29,868 bases of DNA from Mesotaenium endlicherianum (Eukaryota > Streptophyta > Zygnematophyceae > Zygnematales > Mesotaeniaceae), in the NCBI GenBank assembly GCA_009602735.1, contig WELA01012227.1, forward strand, positions 305,270 to 335,137. The letters run 5' to 3'. The number at the start of each line of letters is the position of its first letter. The first letter of the stretch is position 1. The notes beneath the pieces were generated by a model. That model was not told the origin of the DNA, made no database searches, and saw only the letters and a list, made by a program, of their open reading frames with translations. Of the stretch, positions 20,782-29,868 are shown one piece after another. Both the position numbers and the translations under genes were made by a program.

Positions 20782-23700
20782 CATGTGCGTGCGCAGACAC
20801 ACACACACACACACATACACACAAGCATGCTCGCACAAGCAGATACGCGCATGTGTACAAGTATGTGAATACCATACGTCATGTATGCGTATAGGTCCAC
20901 AGTAGTGCTTGTGCATGGCGGCTACGAAGCCCGTCGGGGCTCTCTTCTCATCCCGGCCCCTGGGTGTGAGCAGAGCAGCTACTCCGACGGGTCCAGGGGC
21001 GTCGCGTTCGGCTGGCTCAACCTCGTCGGCACAGTTGGCGCAATTGGAGGCGGCATGACCGCCACCATCCTCGCAGGTGGGTGCTGTGGCTGCCCCCTCT
21101 GTCTGTATCCCCGAGGACAAGTCTGGAGGCATGCCCTGCAGCTTGCAGACCTAGGGTTCCTCTTTGCCTCGTGCTTGGGGCGCGCGCGCGTGCGTGCGCT
21201 CGCGCGTGCTCGCTCGCGTGTGGGCGCGTATGGTAGAGAGCCTGTGAGGGGCACGCTGCAAGGTGTGCGCGTCGCATGCCACGACGCATGAGACGCATGC
21301 AGTCGGGCGACACGTCCGCAACAAGCGCAGGCTCCTGCTCGCTCCCTTGCAGAAGCGTTGGTTGACAAGCCCTGAGGGGAGGAGAGGAGGCCCTGCACCC
21401 TGGCGGGCACTTTCGCGCACTGAGCCCCAGACCCCGAACCCTAAAGCTCGGTCCTCATACCTCTCTTCTCGAATTCCCTCACGCCTTGAGGCCTGCCCCC
21501 TCGGCACAAATTCTGTGATGAACCCTGATAGGCATCGTGTCGCAAAAAGAGCCCCAGGGTCCCCGCGGATGTCAATCCCGCATGGATTTGTCGTCCTCGG
21601 CCTCTCTCCCACCTCAAGCCGCCAAGCCCTGATGAAGCCTGGGACCTGCCCGGGCAAAGATGCGGCCGGGGGTGCAGGTAGGGCTTCAAATATGCTCCTC
21701 AACGTGGAAGAGCTGAAGCTCAGGCTGGGCGCTGGAGGCTCTCTCAGAACTGAGGGTTGCTCCCTGGTGTGGGGTGGAGGCATGACGTGCACGTGAGGGG
21801 CACCCGATGGCTGTGCGCGTGGCGTGCGTGTGAGCGGGGGTGCATGCGCGCGTGTGTGGTGCATGTGCGCACGTGTGCACGTGGCAGCATGTGTGCACAT
21901 GGCACATGCGTGCGTGAGCTTATGTGGGCGTGTGTGCGCGCGAGGGCTGGTGTGTGTGTGTGTGTGCGTGTGCGTGCAGGCTATCCATCGCTGCTGGGAC
22001 TGGCCGGCTGGCGAGTGGCCTTCCTGGGCATGGCAGGTGTCAGCGCCTGCATAGGCTGGCTCGTGCTCACCTGCGTCGTGGACCCCCGGGGCCGCACCTC
22101 GCCCTCCCTGCGCCCGCTGTCGCTCTCGGACAGGTGCCGCAACCGCTTCTCCTCGGGCTTGTGCTTCTGCCATTGCTTCTCCTCCTCATCCTCCTCCTCC
22201 TGCTGCTGCTGCTCTCTCTCCCTGTGCTATTTTTTTCCCTCTTCCTGCGTCCTCACGCACGTGTTGAACGGAGTCGATCGGCCCCACCTGTCGCCCTATT
22301 CGTGCCTGCAGCTGCCGAGCCGGCTGTTGCCGGGTGTTAATCAACTCACGCAATCCGACGTTGTTATTGCTCTGCCCATACTCTTGTCAGCCCTCGTGTG
22401 TGGGCCTGTTGTGCCTGCCCTGATTCCCTCTTGTTCCTCCGCCCAACCCCCCCCCCCTGCCTGACAATGACCCGCCCCAAGCTCTGATGACGTCAGAATT
22501 GGTGCGGCGATGAATTTGTGTGGCCTCTTCGCTCTGCACCCCAACGGAGACGACGGAGTCCATACTGCACGCCCTTCATCAGAGCACGCCTGGCTCAAAT
22601 CCGGCCGCCGCTCTCTCGGTCGCTGGAAGGCCTGCAGTCAGCCAGCCAGCAGAGTGCGTGCCTTCTCCTGAGAGGAGGGGAAGGAGACGGTGCTGCCAGA
22701 TGGAATCCTCATCAGGCCTTCTTAGATCTATTTGTTTGCAATTGCACACCAAATCTCAAGTCGTTGATCAAGTTTAGGGCCCGCTTTTGAACCTAGAGCT
22801 GGGCCTTGACCTAGACCTCAAAGCCGGAGCCCCCTCTCCGCTGCACCCTCCTCTGCCCCTCACTTGGCCCTTGCCTCCCCCTGATCCTTCTGCATGTGTT
22901 GTTTGTCCCTACCTAGCGCAAGTTGCCTGCCGGCTCGGGACGAGGGCGCTCTTCCCTGTAGCCTGCTGTCATCCGATTCTCCCCCGGGACCCCTCTCTCG
23001 GTTGCGGGTGGTGTTGTGTTTCGCAGCCTGCCCTCATTCGGCTTCTCTCTGTTCCTACGTGCGTCGTGCGTTCCTTCACCGCTGCAAACAGCTAGGGCGC
23101 GGGCAAGTGAGCCGCGATCCCCCGCTGCCTGCCCTGCCCTGCCTTGCCCTCACGCGGGCTCTGGGCCCTCCCTGGTCCCCCGCGCGCGCGTGTGTGTATG
23201 TTTGTGTGTTGCATTTGGTGAGCAGTGCGAGGGGCCAGGAGGGGAGGGGCGAGTACGGCGCCAGGGTGGGGTGGCGCGAGGCGGCGGCGGGCGTGCAGTC
23301 GGTGCTGGGCGTGCGCACCTTCCAGCTCATCGTAGCACAGGGCGTCGTCGGCTCGCTGCCCTGGCAGTCCATGGTCTTCTTCACCATGTGGCTGCAGCTC
23401 GTCGGTACGCCCTCCCGCCCGCTTGCCACCCGCCCACCCAGCCACCCGGCCGCAGGCTCAAGAGCAGCGCGTGCACTCCTGTGCTGCTCGAGGCCCTCTC
23501 CCGATCTCTGCCACCTGGCGCGCCCCTTCAGCCACCTACCACTGCTTCAGCTAGAGCTTGTACCTTGTGGAGCTGACACTTGGCGGGGGGCCAATTTAGC
23601 AGTCCGGCTGACTCGCCGGCTGGACCCTGGCCTGCACAAGTGCGCGGCTCTGGCTGCGCCAAGCGGTTGCTGCTCGCAGCGCCACACGGGAAGAGCCCGC

Positions 23701-24990
23701 GTGCCTGTGACGCACTGCCCGCGAACTCTCCTGCTCCCCCGTCTGTTGGCTGCCTGGCTTCTGGGACTTGAGGGCGGGGCCATAGTTTGGGGCTCAGAAT
23801 TTCCGGTTTAGGGCTGAGGGGGGTGCGGGGTGTAGAGTTTGGGGGAGGTCCTCGTTGCAATACAGAGGTTGAGGGGCAAGTTTGAGGCCTTTGCGAGCGC
23901 GGATTCGTGGGTTGGTATGGCCGTTCACATTCTTAGAGTGTGGGGGTTGGGAGCCCAGGCTTGACGCCCGCAGGGTCCTGGGTTCGGTTCTCCTACTGGT
24001 CGCTGCATCCGTCTCTTCCTCTCTGGCGAAGGTTGGCCGGTCGTGGGTACCGGGGTGGGGGACGGGTTTCCGCTGGAGCGGTCATGAGGTCAGCCGTAGC
24101 TTCTCTGCAACGTGAGTGGGTGGGTGATACTGAGGAGAAAAGATGCCAGGCACAAGGAGCTTGTGACAAGGGCGCAATAGAATGCTGCCGCTGCTGCACT
24201 GGCTGCATTGGGGTCACCAGTGAGCTTAAAACGCCCATGGTTTGGACAGAAGAGGCCACTCTCCTTTTGCCCGGAAGCTCCCGGTGAGTGCAACGCGCTG
24301 ACCACCCCATCGCCCCCCCTCATGGCGCTGGTGCGGGGCGCGCGCGCGCGTGCAGGCTTCGGGCACGAGGGTGCGGCGACGCTGATGGGGATGTTTTCGA
24401 CCGGCTGCGCCATCGGGGCGCTCTTCGGGGGCTGGCTCGGCGATCGGGCGGCGCGCGCCTGGCCCAACGCCGGCCGCATCATGTGCGCGCAGTTCAGCGC
24501 CTTCATGGGGATCCCCTTCTCGTGGCTGCTCCTGCTGGCGCTCCCGCAGGACGCCACCTGGTGGGGGGCGTACGCCGCCACGCTGTTCTCCGGCGGGCTC
24601 CTCATCAGCTGGTGCCAGGCGTGCGCCAACAACCCGCTGTTTGCCGAGGTCGTCCCCCCCCGGCTGCGCACGACCGTGTACGCGTTCGACCGCGCGTTCG
24701 AGGGCGCCGTCGCGGCATTTGCAGCGCCGGCTGTCGGCGTGCTGGCCGAGCGCGTTTTCGGGTACAGCGCCGCCGCGGCCGCTGCTGCAGCGGGAGGCGC
24801 GTCACCGGCCGAGGCGAGGGCAATGTCGCGCGGGCTGTTTGCGTGCATGGCTGTGCCATTTGGCGCGTGCTCGCTGCTCTACGGCACGCTCTACGCCACC
24901 TATGGCAGGGACAGAGACCGGGCGCAGGTTCGGCCGCTGTCATTGGACGATGAGCGAGACGAGGCCGCGCCTCTGAAGCGAGACGTTTAG
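19364..24990 (+). CDS. Major facilitator superfamily transporter, plant UNE2/spinster-like group, six exons, complete
   Basis: Exons 19364-19530, 20158-20373, 20976-21076, 21980-22133, 23226-23404 and 24356-24990 join in consistent phase (2, 2, 1, 2, 1) to give 483 aa, about the usual size of a 12-helix carrier. The N-terminus has [20 protein letters not shown] and [12 protein letters not shown], hallmarks of the plant family that includes Arabidopsis At1g78130 (UNE2). Exon 2 carries the first-half motif A region ([15 protein letters not shown]) and [17 protein letters not shown]. Exon 3 has [20 protein letters not shown], exon 4 [14 protein letters not shown], and exon 5 [15 protein letters not shown]. 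Exon 6 has a second motif A ([11 protein letters not shown]), then [20 protein letters not shown] and [13 protein letters not shown], and a cytosolic tail with GRDRDRAQ. The hydrophobic segments between these blocks fit membrane helices. The substrate and membrane cannot be told from sequence. The start ATG at 19364 directly precedes the conserved N-terminus, leaving no room for a long targeting peptide. Introns are 602-1092 bp, with prominent TG, CA and CG repeats. Confidence 0.9.
19588..19635. repeat. (TG)n repeat in MFS intron 1
   Basis: TG-rich tract with an uninterrupted (TG)n core at about 19615-19633, in transcript sense. Confidence 0.93.
19993..20040. repeat. Decamer-period GGTCA repeat in MFS intron 1
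   Basis: GGTCA occurs at 19993, 20006, 20016, 20026 and 20036; the last four have an exact 10-bp period. Two copies read GGTCAACC, whose complement contains TTGACC, the plant W-box core. Confidence 0.85.
20451..20490. repeat. Decamer-period TGCTC repeat in MFS intron 2
   Basis: TGCTC starts at 20453, 20463, 20473 and 20483, an exact 10-bp period. The unit is roughly NNTGCTCRRN, unrelated in sequence to the intron 1 decamer. Confidence 0.88.
20670..20828. repeat. (CA)n compound microsatellite in MFS intron 2
   Basis: Long (CA)n tract with CG interruptions, in the C-A sense for the transporter transcript and about 150 bp upstream of exon 3. Confidence 0.95.
21797..21979. repeat. TG/GC-rich repeat ending at the MFS exon 4 acceptor
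   Basis: Imperfect (TG)n/(GCGTGT)n over about 180 bp, with a pure TG core at about 21951-21965, ending in GTGCAG at the exon 4 junction. Confidence 0.92.
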
Positions 24991-26844
24991 GCGCTGCTAC
25001 TTTCCCGGCACTTGTATATATGTAGGTCTGTAGTTCATTAGTCTTTGTGTAGAGCTCGTGACATAAATATAACTGTGCCTGGTTTTGAGGCATGCGTGAC
25101 ACATTTTAACGGCAAGTTGCTGCCGAGGTACAGTTGTTGTTGTTGTTGTTGTTGAAGCTGCCGGCTTGTGGTCATGTGTGTGCAAAAACATAGAAGTTTT
25201 GTTGGTGGAGCATACATGTGCCCCTGTGCGTGTGTCACTATGTTCACTTGTAAAGGGAGCAATACTTCTGGCGTCCTGTACACCGCATGTCCCATGCTAG
25301 GCAAGGGATTGCGCTCCACCTTGGCATTGAAACACTCTACCTTCCGTTTGGTCTCAACAAACGTCTGCAATACACATCCAGGCCTCCTCCAAAGGAGCAA
25401 TTGCTTTAATTCTCTAGTCTGGGCCGGTCACCGTATCTAGCATCTTGAGCAATTGCAAACTCCACTCATTCATTTCCCTCTTTTCCCATCTCCTACTACG
25501 GGCACTTTTATGACGGGCACCAAGCTCGTCACAGCCTGTCGTTTTTCAGCAGTTGAGAGAGATGTATAAGCCGGATCGATGGCCCGCCATCACCTAGCCT
25601 TAGGCCTTGCTGCCGGCTGAATGAACTACCCTGGTGCTCTGCTGGTCGTCAAGGCACTGGCAACTGTGTATACTGGAATGGGCGCAGTGGGGTTTAAGGG
25701 TCTGCCAAAAAGAACCAATGCACATTCACGCACGAAATGGAAGCACCGCAGCATGGGTGCGCCCTCCATCCAGGAGCTTTGCAGCCTTGACGTTTGCTCG
25801 TGGATCAGAGAGTAAGCATTAGGCTTCGAAAGGGTACCAGCAATTGCATCTCTTTACATGACAACGGCTTGTAAGTGGTGCTAGCTCAGCTTACGTGATG
25901 ATGGAGATTTTGTGAGAAGGCAAAAATGAACTGCCGAGATGCTTTGGAGCGGTACGTAGAATATGCATATGTTGTGTTGATTGTTCAGGTTTGTATCTAT
26001 TCTGTCCAGAGGATAATTAGTGAGATGTACTTGAAAGTAAAGCTGGGCGAAGTCTCATTGGAAGGATTTATATGTTGTGCAATAAGGTCGTAGTGAAGTA
26101 GACGATGAATTCTGCATCGCTGAAATGCTGATGCCTTCAGCACAAAGTCCATAGCCAGACAAGTCAGCTGTTGTGCAAAGTTGAAGACCTATGGCAATTA
26201 ATATGTTATTTTCTAAGTTCGGTGCTTTGCATGAGTACTAGAACAACGTACGACAGGTGTATATGCACTTAGTAGCTTTTTTTGTTTTGCAAGCCCCAGC
26301 TCAGTCAGCTACAGCCAACCTGCCTTCAGCCTATAGAACAGAAATTGAATGATGCCGTTTGCCATTTTAACTCAGGTTGCGGCATGTGATATGTCGATAC
26401 ATGCCCAATCATGGCCTGGTGTTGTCTCCCTCTCTCTGAACTAAAAAGGATCAAAAGCCTCCTGAAACTCCAGCACTCCAAGAAATTGAACAATTAATCA
26501 GGCGTGCGTTATGCACATTTCGTGAAACTTGCTTGGGTGGGGCAAACCCTTGCAACATGCGGTTTAAGAGCCAATGCGGTGCCCTGCGACTTTGCCCAGC
26601 CGTGCGGATGAAGTTTTGGCAGCAAATAAATTGCATCCCTAATCATCCTACTCAGCGGACACCAGCTCATACTTTTGCAGGGTGCACAATGCAACACTCG
26701 TTGTCAGAGCGATGAATGCATCATTCTTTCAAAGGATCAGAACACGTCGCAGGAAAGCCATGTATATTACAAGTGTGCTCATTCACCGGAACAATGATCA
26801 GAATTCCAATTTCAACTACCAATCTGCGGTGACTATCAGCCTGG
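24991..26844. other. Convergent 3' flanks of the MFS and WD40 genes
   Basis: A 1.85 kb AT-richer spacer between two convergent stop codons. It contains a short (GTT)n tract and only short ORFs (64 codons or fewer, or low-quality frames) with no recognisable product. No RNA gene or mobile element was seen. Confidence 0.55.
25133..25154. repeat. (GTT)n microsatellite
   Basis: About seven GTT units in the MFS 3' flank, roughly 140 bp after the stop codon. Confidence 0.93.
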
Positions 26845-27389
26845 TCACCAGAGATAGTTATTGGGGCTCGTCTGCCAGAACTTGTTGTCGTCGGCGCAGT
26901 CCTCCACGTGGTCCCGCCGGATGGCAAGCGTGCAGTTGGAGAAGTCGTTGAGCCGCACGAACCCGCCGCGCGCGCCGCACGTCCCGATGACGCTAGTCGG
27001 CCCGTCGCAGGCGATCGCGCTGACACCTGTCAGCCGGTCGAACTCGGACTCCCCGCTGCTCCCGAGCGTGCGCAGCTCCCGCCCAGTCTGCGCGTCCCAC
27101 ACGCGCGCCGAGTGGTCGAGCAGGCACCCCGTCACGACCTTGGCGTCGTCCATGCTGATGTGCTGCACCGCGCCCGTGTGGCCCCTCATCACAGCGACGG
27201 GCTCCGGCCAGTCGCCCGCCATCCGCATGTCCCACAGCCTCGCGTCTCTGCAGCGTTTGGCACACGTGTGAGACGACATATTGTACCGATCCGGTGTACG
27301 GTGCAATACTCAGCGGCAGACATCGCACGCATGGAAATGCTTGTGTGTTTGTGGATGAATGTGTCTGGTAAATGTGTGTGTGGAAGTGC

Positions 27390-27421
<32 letters not shown>

Positions 27422-29789
27422 ATGCATGGACGCACGTGCCGTGTGCGTGTTTGTTTGCATGAACATTTGTTTGCAACGGAAGTGCACGAGCACGCACACA
27501 GAATTCAACACAATCTCATTAGCGCCAGCTATACTGCACAAGTATGCGTGCATGCACCGTGCAACACGTGAGCGTGTCTTCCAGGCCACATCACTCACTT
27601 GTCATCTGATCCTGTACACATGGCGGCCCCCGACGACGATAGCGCCAGCACCAGAACGCCCGGCTCGTGGACCGCGACCGTCGCCACCTGTCGCATGCTC
27701 CTGATGTCGATGGCCACCACGCCCGCGCCGCCCGCCACGTAGCAGATGGGGCCGTCGCACACGAGCCCTGTCGGGTGCCCGGGGCCGCGAATGGAGCCCA
27801 GGCACGCGCCGGAGCCGGAGGTGGAGGTCTCTGCGTTCCATACCCTCACCTGCACATGTACACGGGCCCCCACGCGCCCCCCACCCCACGATGCCGCGCG
27901 CGTGCGCGCGCGCGCGCACGGAGCGTGATCAGACTCTGACGGTTCCTTCCTCTCACTCTCGTCCCTCTCACTATGTCTGCTATTGTCCTGTTCTGACACA
28001 TCTGCCACGTGGGCCGCTCCTCTCCCGATGCACGTGTGTACTCTCGGATGCGTCAACGAGGCGCCTACACACAGGGACATCAACATGGACGCATACATGA
28101 CATGTGGAGACCGGTGGAAACTCAGGAGCACACTCAACGTCCATAAAGAAAAAGTACCTTGCAATCCTTGGCAGCGCTGATGAGCACCCCCGGGTTGTGC
28201 CTGCACAGTTGAACGCGCGCACACACGCACAATCACGCGAGCGCACACACGCACACACACACACACACACGCACACACGCATACACACGCACACAGACAT
28301 AGACACACGCACACACACACACACACACACACACGCGCGCATGCATCCGCGCACAAACATTTGCACAGATGCACACACACGCACACACAGGGGGACAGCC
28401 AGTTTAGTTTCCCCAATAGGCTCTGGGAGCCAGCTTGGCACCACAACTGGCACCCATTTGAGTAAAGTCGCCCCCCCACATGCCCCCACCCTGCACCTCA
28501 ATTTCCAAACCCTAGTAGGTGTTCTGGCATACTTCAGTCCAGGAAGACGAGCCTAGTCCCATTCAAAGCAGCCAGACAGCCCGGCAGCCAGCCCCCGTGC
28601 GACACATGTCCTCGTCATCGCCATCGCTTGGGGGCCACGTCCAGTTGCCCTACTCATGCACCACTAGCCTGTCCTCGCTTTTCGCGCAAACAGCAGGTCA
28701 AAAGAGTCTCGGGAAGATGAAAAAGGAAAAGAAGGAAGGAGGGAAAAGCGAGGGAGACGAGAGAAAGGAGGGAGATGAGAAGAAATACCCAAAAAAAAAA
28801 GGCGCTCCAAAGTCTAGAACCCACCTGTGTCGAAGAACACTTATAGCCCAGAATCGAATCGGATTAATTTTTTGTTCTTTGAATATATAAAACCAAAGCC
28901 CAGAGCTTAAGCCCTCAGTGCCTCGGGATCCTCTACCTCTCACCCTCATCCTTCAAGCTCACTCCGTCGGGAGCCCAGGTCAAAGCCCGCAGGTTCTGTA
29001 ATAAGCTGAGGACGCAGCGTTGCCACATGAGCTGAGGCGATTGGCGCGTGCCTGTCGACGTGTGCGACGAAATGACGGCGGATGCAACAGTGACAAAACT
29101 CTTGCGTGCATCCCTCGCATGCAACACGCGGTGCAACGCCTCCACGACCCATCCTCTCACGCGACGCGCTGTGATGGTGTCATCCCAGGTCACGCTGTGA
29201 TGACTTCATCCCATGCACTGTCATGACCTCACCCATGGGAGGCGACAGCGGAGAAGCAAAGTGCGGCAGAGCCGGCCGGGGCTGAGGTCACTCACCCCGC
29301 GACAGCGAGAGCCATGACGGCGCTCTCGTGGCCGTACAGCGTGGAGAGGCACGGGGACTTGCCGCGCCCGCCGCCGCGCAGCGACCACAGGCGCACGGTG
29401 CAGTCGCTGCTGCCGCTGGCCAGCACGGGGGGCGAGGCGCCCTCGCGGCCCAGCAGCTTGTCGACAAGTGTCACGACCTCCCGCGTGTGGCCCTGCAGCG
29501 TCCGCAGCGACCCGTTCTGCAAGGACACATGCGCAGCATATATGTGCGTAAGTGTGCGTTCCTGAAGTTACATTGTCTTCAAGAATACCTACGGAGCATG
29601 CAAGATTAGCCTGTGAAGCGAGGATGATGCCGGCAGCAGCAGAAGCAGCAGCAGAAGCAGCAGCAACAGCAGCAGCTGACCTTGCCCCATAGACGGATGG
29701 TGCGATCCAGGCTGGCGCTCACTAGCAGGCTCCCCCCTGCCTGCCCTCCTCCTGCAGCAGACGACGCCACGGCCGCCGCCGGCACAGAC
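26845..29789 (-). CDS. WD40-repeat protein, last five exons (5' end outside window)
   Basis: Exons 29789-29681, 29516-29296, 28200-28158, 27849-27599 and 27247-26845 join in phase (0, 2, 0, 2) and end in TGA, giving about 342 residues. At least five beta-propeller blades are visible: [30 protein letters not shown] with [33 protein letters not shown] with [18 protein letters not shown] (built across the 43-nt exon); [16 protein letters not shown]; and [20 protein letters not shown] with [18 protein letters not shown]. The C-terminal part ([18 protein letters not shown]) continues the propeller before a short tail ending SPNNYLW. WD40 propellers are protein-interaction scaffolds in ubiquitin ligases, chromatin and RNA complexes. 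No enzymatic or F-box domain is visible here, since any such N-terminal domain would lie beyond the window, so the specific orthologue is not named. It is convergent with the transporter gene, with about 1.85 kb between stop codons. Confidence 0.82.
27392..27420. repeat. (TG)n microsatellite in a WD40 intron
   Basis: About 14 TG units, reading CA in the WD40 transcript, in the intron between exons 27849-27599 and 27247-26845. Confidence 0.95.
27895..27918. repeat. (CG)n tract in a WD40 intron
   Basis: Alternating CG with one T; a potential Z-DNA-forming sequence about 50 bp from the acceptor of exon 27849-27599. Confidence 0.9.
28214..28388. repeat. (CA)n compound microsatellite upstream of the 43-nt WD40 exon
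   Basis: About 175 bp of CA/CG repeat on the plus strand, GU-rich in the WD40 transcript. It begins about 14 nt from the acceptor of the 43-nt exon 28200-28158. Confidence 0.94.
29168..29219. repeat. Imperfect 26-bp tandem repeat
   Basis: Two copies start GCTGTGATG at 29168 and 29194 and share a CATCCCA core. They lie in the WD40 intron between exons 29516-29296 and 28200-28158. Confidence 0.7.
29632..29676. repeat. CAG/CTG-rich triplet repeat next to a WD40 5' splice site
   Basis: GCAGCAGCAGAA-type units on the plus strand, so CUG-rich in the WD40 transcript. The repeat begins within about 5 nt of the donor of exon 29789-29681 (donor GTCAGC). Confidence 0.9.
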
Positions 29790-29868
29790 CTGCATGCTAG
29801 CCAAGGCCCACCGCACCCAGGGTCACCAATCTGAGCTGGTCAACTGATAGCCCTCCCCCTCCCCCCCC

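Noticed and set aside
21151..22173. 340-codon minus-strand frame over MFS introns 3-4
   Set aside because: It runs through TG/GC repeats and antisense to exon 4. No domain was recognised.
23940..24010. GGTTCGGTTCT resembling a tRNA B box
   Set aside because: No matching A box, acceptor stem or anticodon arm could be folded around it.
24090..24848. 252-codon minus-strand frame
   Set aside because: This is the antisense shadow of MFS exon 6, whose plus-strand sequence clearly matches the transporter family.
25621..25815. 64-codon plus-strand ORF in the MFS/WD40 spacer
   Set aside because: Short, no family resemblance, and no splice context; likely chance.
27595..28479. 294-codon minus-strand frame read as one continuous protein
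   Set aside because: Only 27849-27599 is coding (WD40). The N-terminal part translates the GU repeat (VCVCVC), and splicing to the 43-nt exon explains the blade better.
1..29868. Search for transposons, retroelements or viral insertions
   Set aside because: No reverse transcriptase, integrase, transposase or capsid-like motif, and no terminal repeats with target duplications, were recognised by eye. A profile search could still find decayed elements in introns.

Overview
The window is nuclear DNA of an intron-rich photosynthetic eukaryote, most likely a streptophyte green alga. Every recognised gene is split by GT-AG introns of about 160-1450 bp. The predicted proteins look most like land-plant families. 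One gene encodes a nuclear subunit of the plastid NDH-PSI complex (PnsB1/NDF1 type), which I associate with the streptophyte lineage. A species name cannot be supported. A 59-base N run, a single N, and many AC/GT and AG/CT microsatellites show that this is draft assembly sequence.

Layout. (1) 58-3405, minus: the middle of a PRP40-type pre-mRNA splicing factor (FF domains), open at both ends. (2) 3860-4417, plus: the 3' exon of a PPR-like protein. Its upstream part should lie where PRP40 sits, so the 3.4-3.86 kb interval is a suspect junction. (3) 5622-10940, plus: a complete five-exon gene for a plant C3H6/C3H30-like single CCCH zinc-finger protein (828 aa). (4) 11685-17578, minus: a complete six-exon PnsB1 gene (519 aa). 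(5) 19364-24990, plus: a complete six-exon major facilitator transporter of the plant UNE2/spinster-like group (483 aa). (6) 26845-29789, minus: the last five exons of a WD40-repeat protein whose 5' end is outside the window.

The exon models were built by hand. At every internal exon junction used, the codon phase matches and the joined protein reads through a recognisable family sequence. The 5' start of the PPR-like exon and the first WD40 exon cannot be checked this way.

The genes do not form one pathway. PnsB1 serves photosynthetic cyclic electron flow, PRP40 serves splicing, the CCCH protein probably binds RNA or nucleic acid, and the transporter is a membrane carrier of unknown substrate. 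PnsB1 and the transporter are divergent and share a 1.8 kb, AT-richer intergenic region. The C3H/PnsB1 and transporter/WD40 pairs are convergent. The most notable non-genic signals are UG-rich repeats abutting several 3' splice sites, exact 10-bp-period repeats in transporter introns, and the truncated gene pair at 3.4-3.9 kb.
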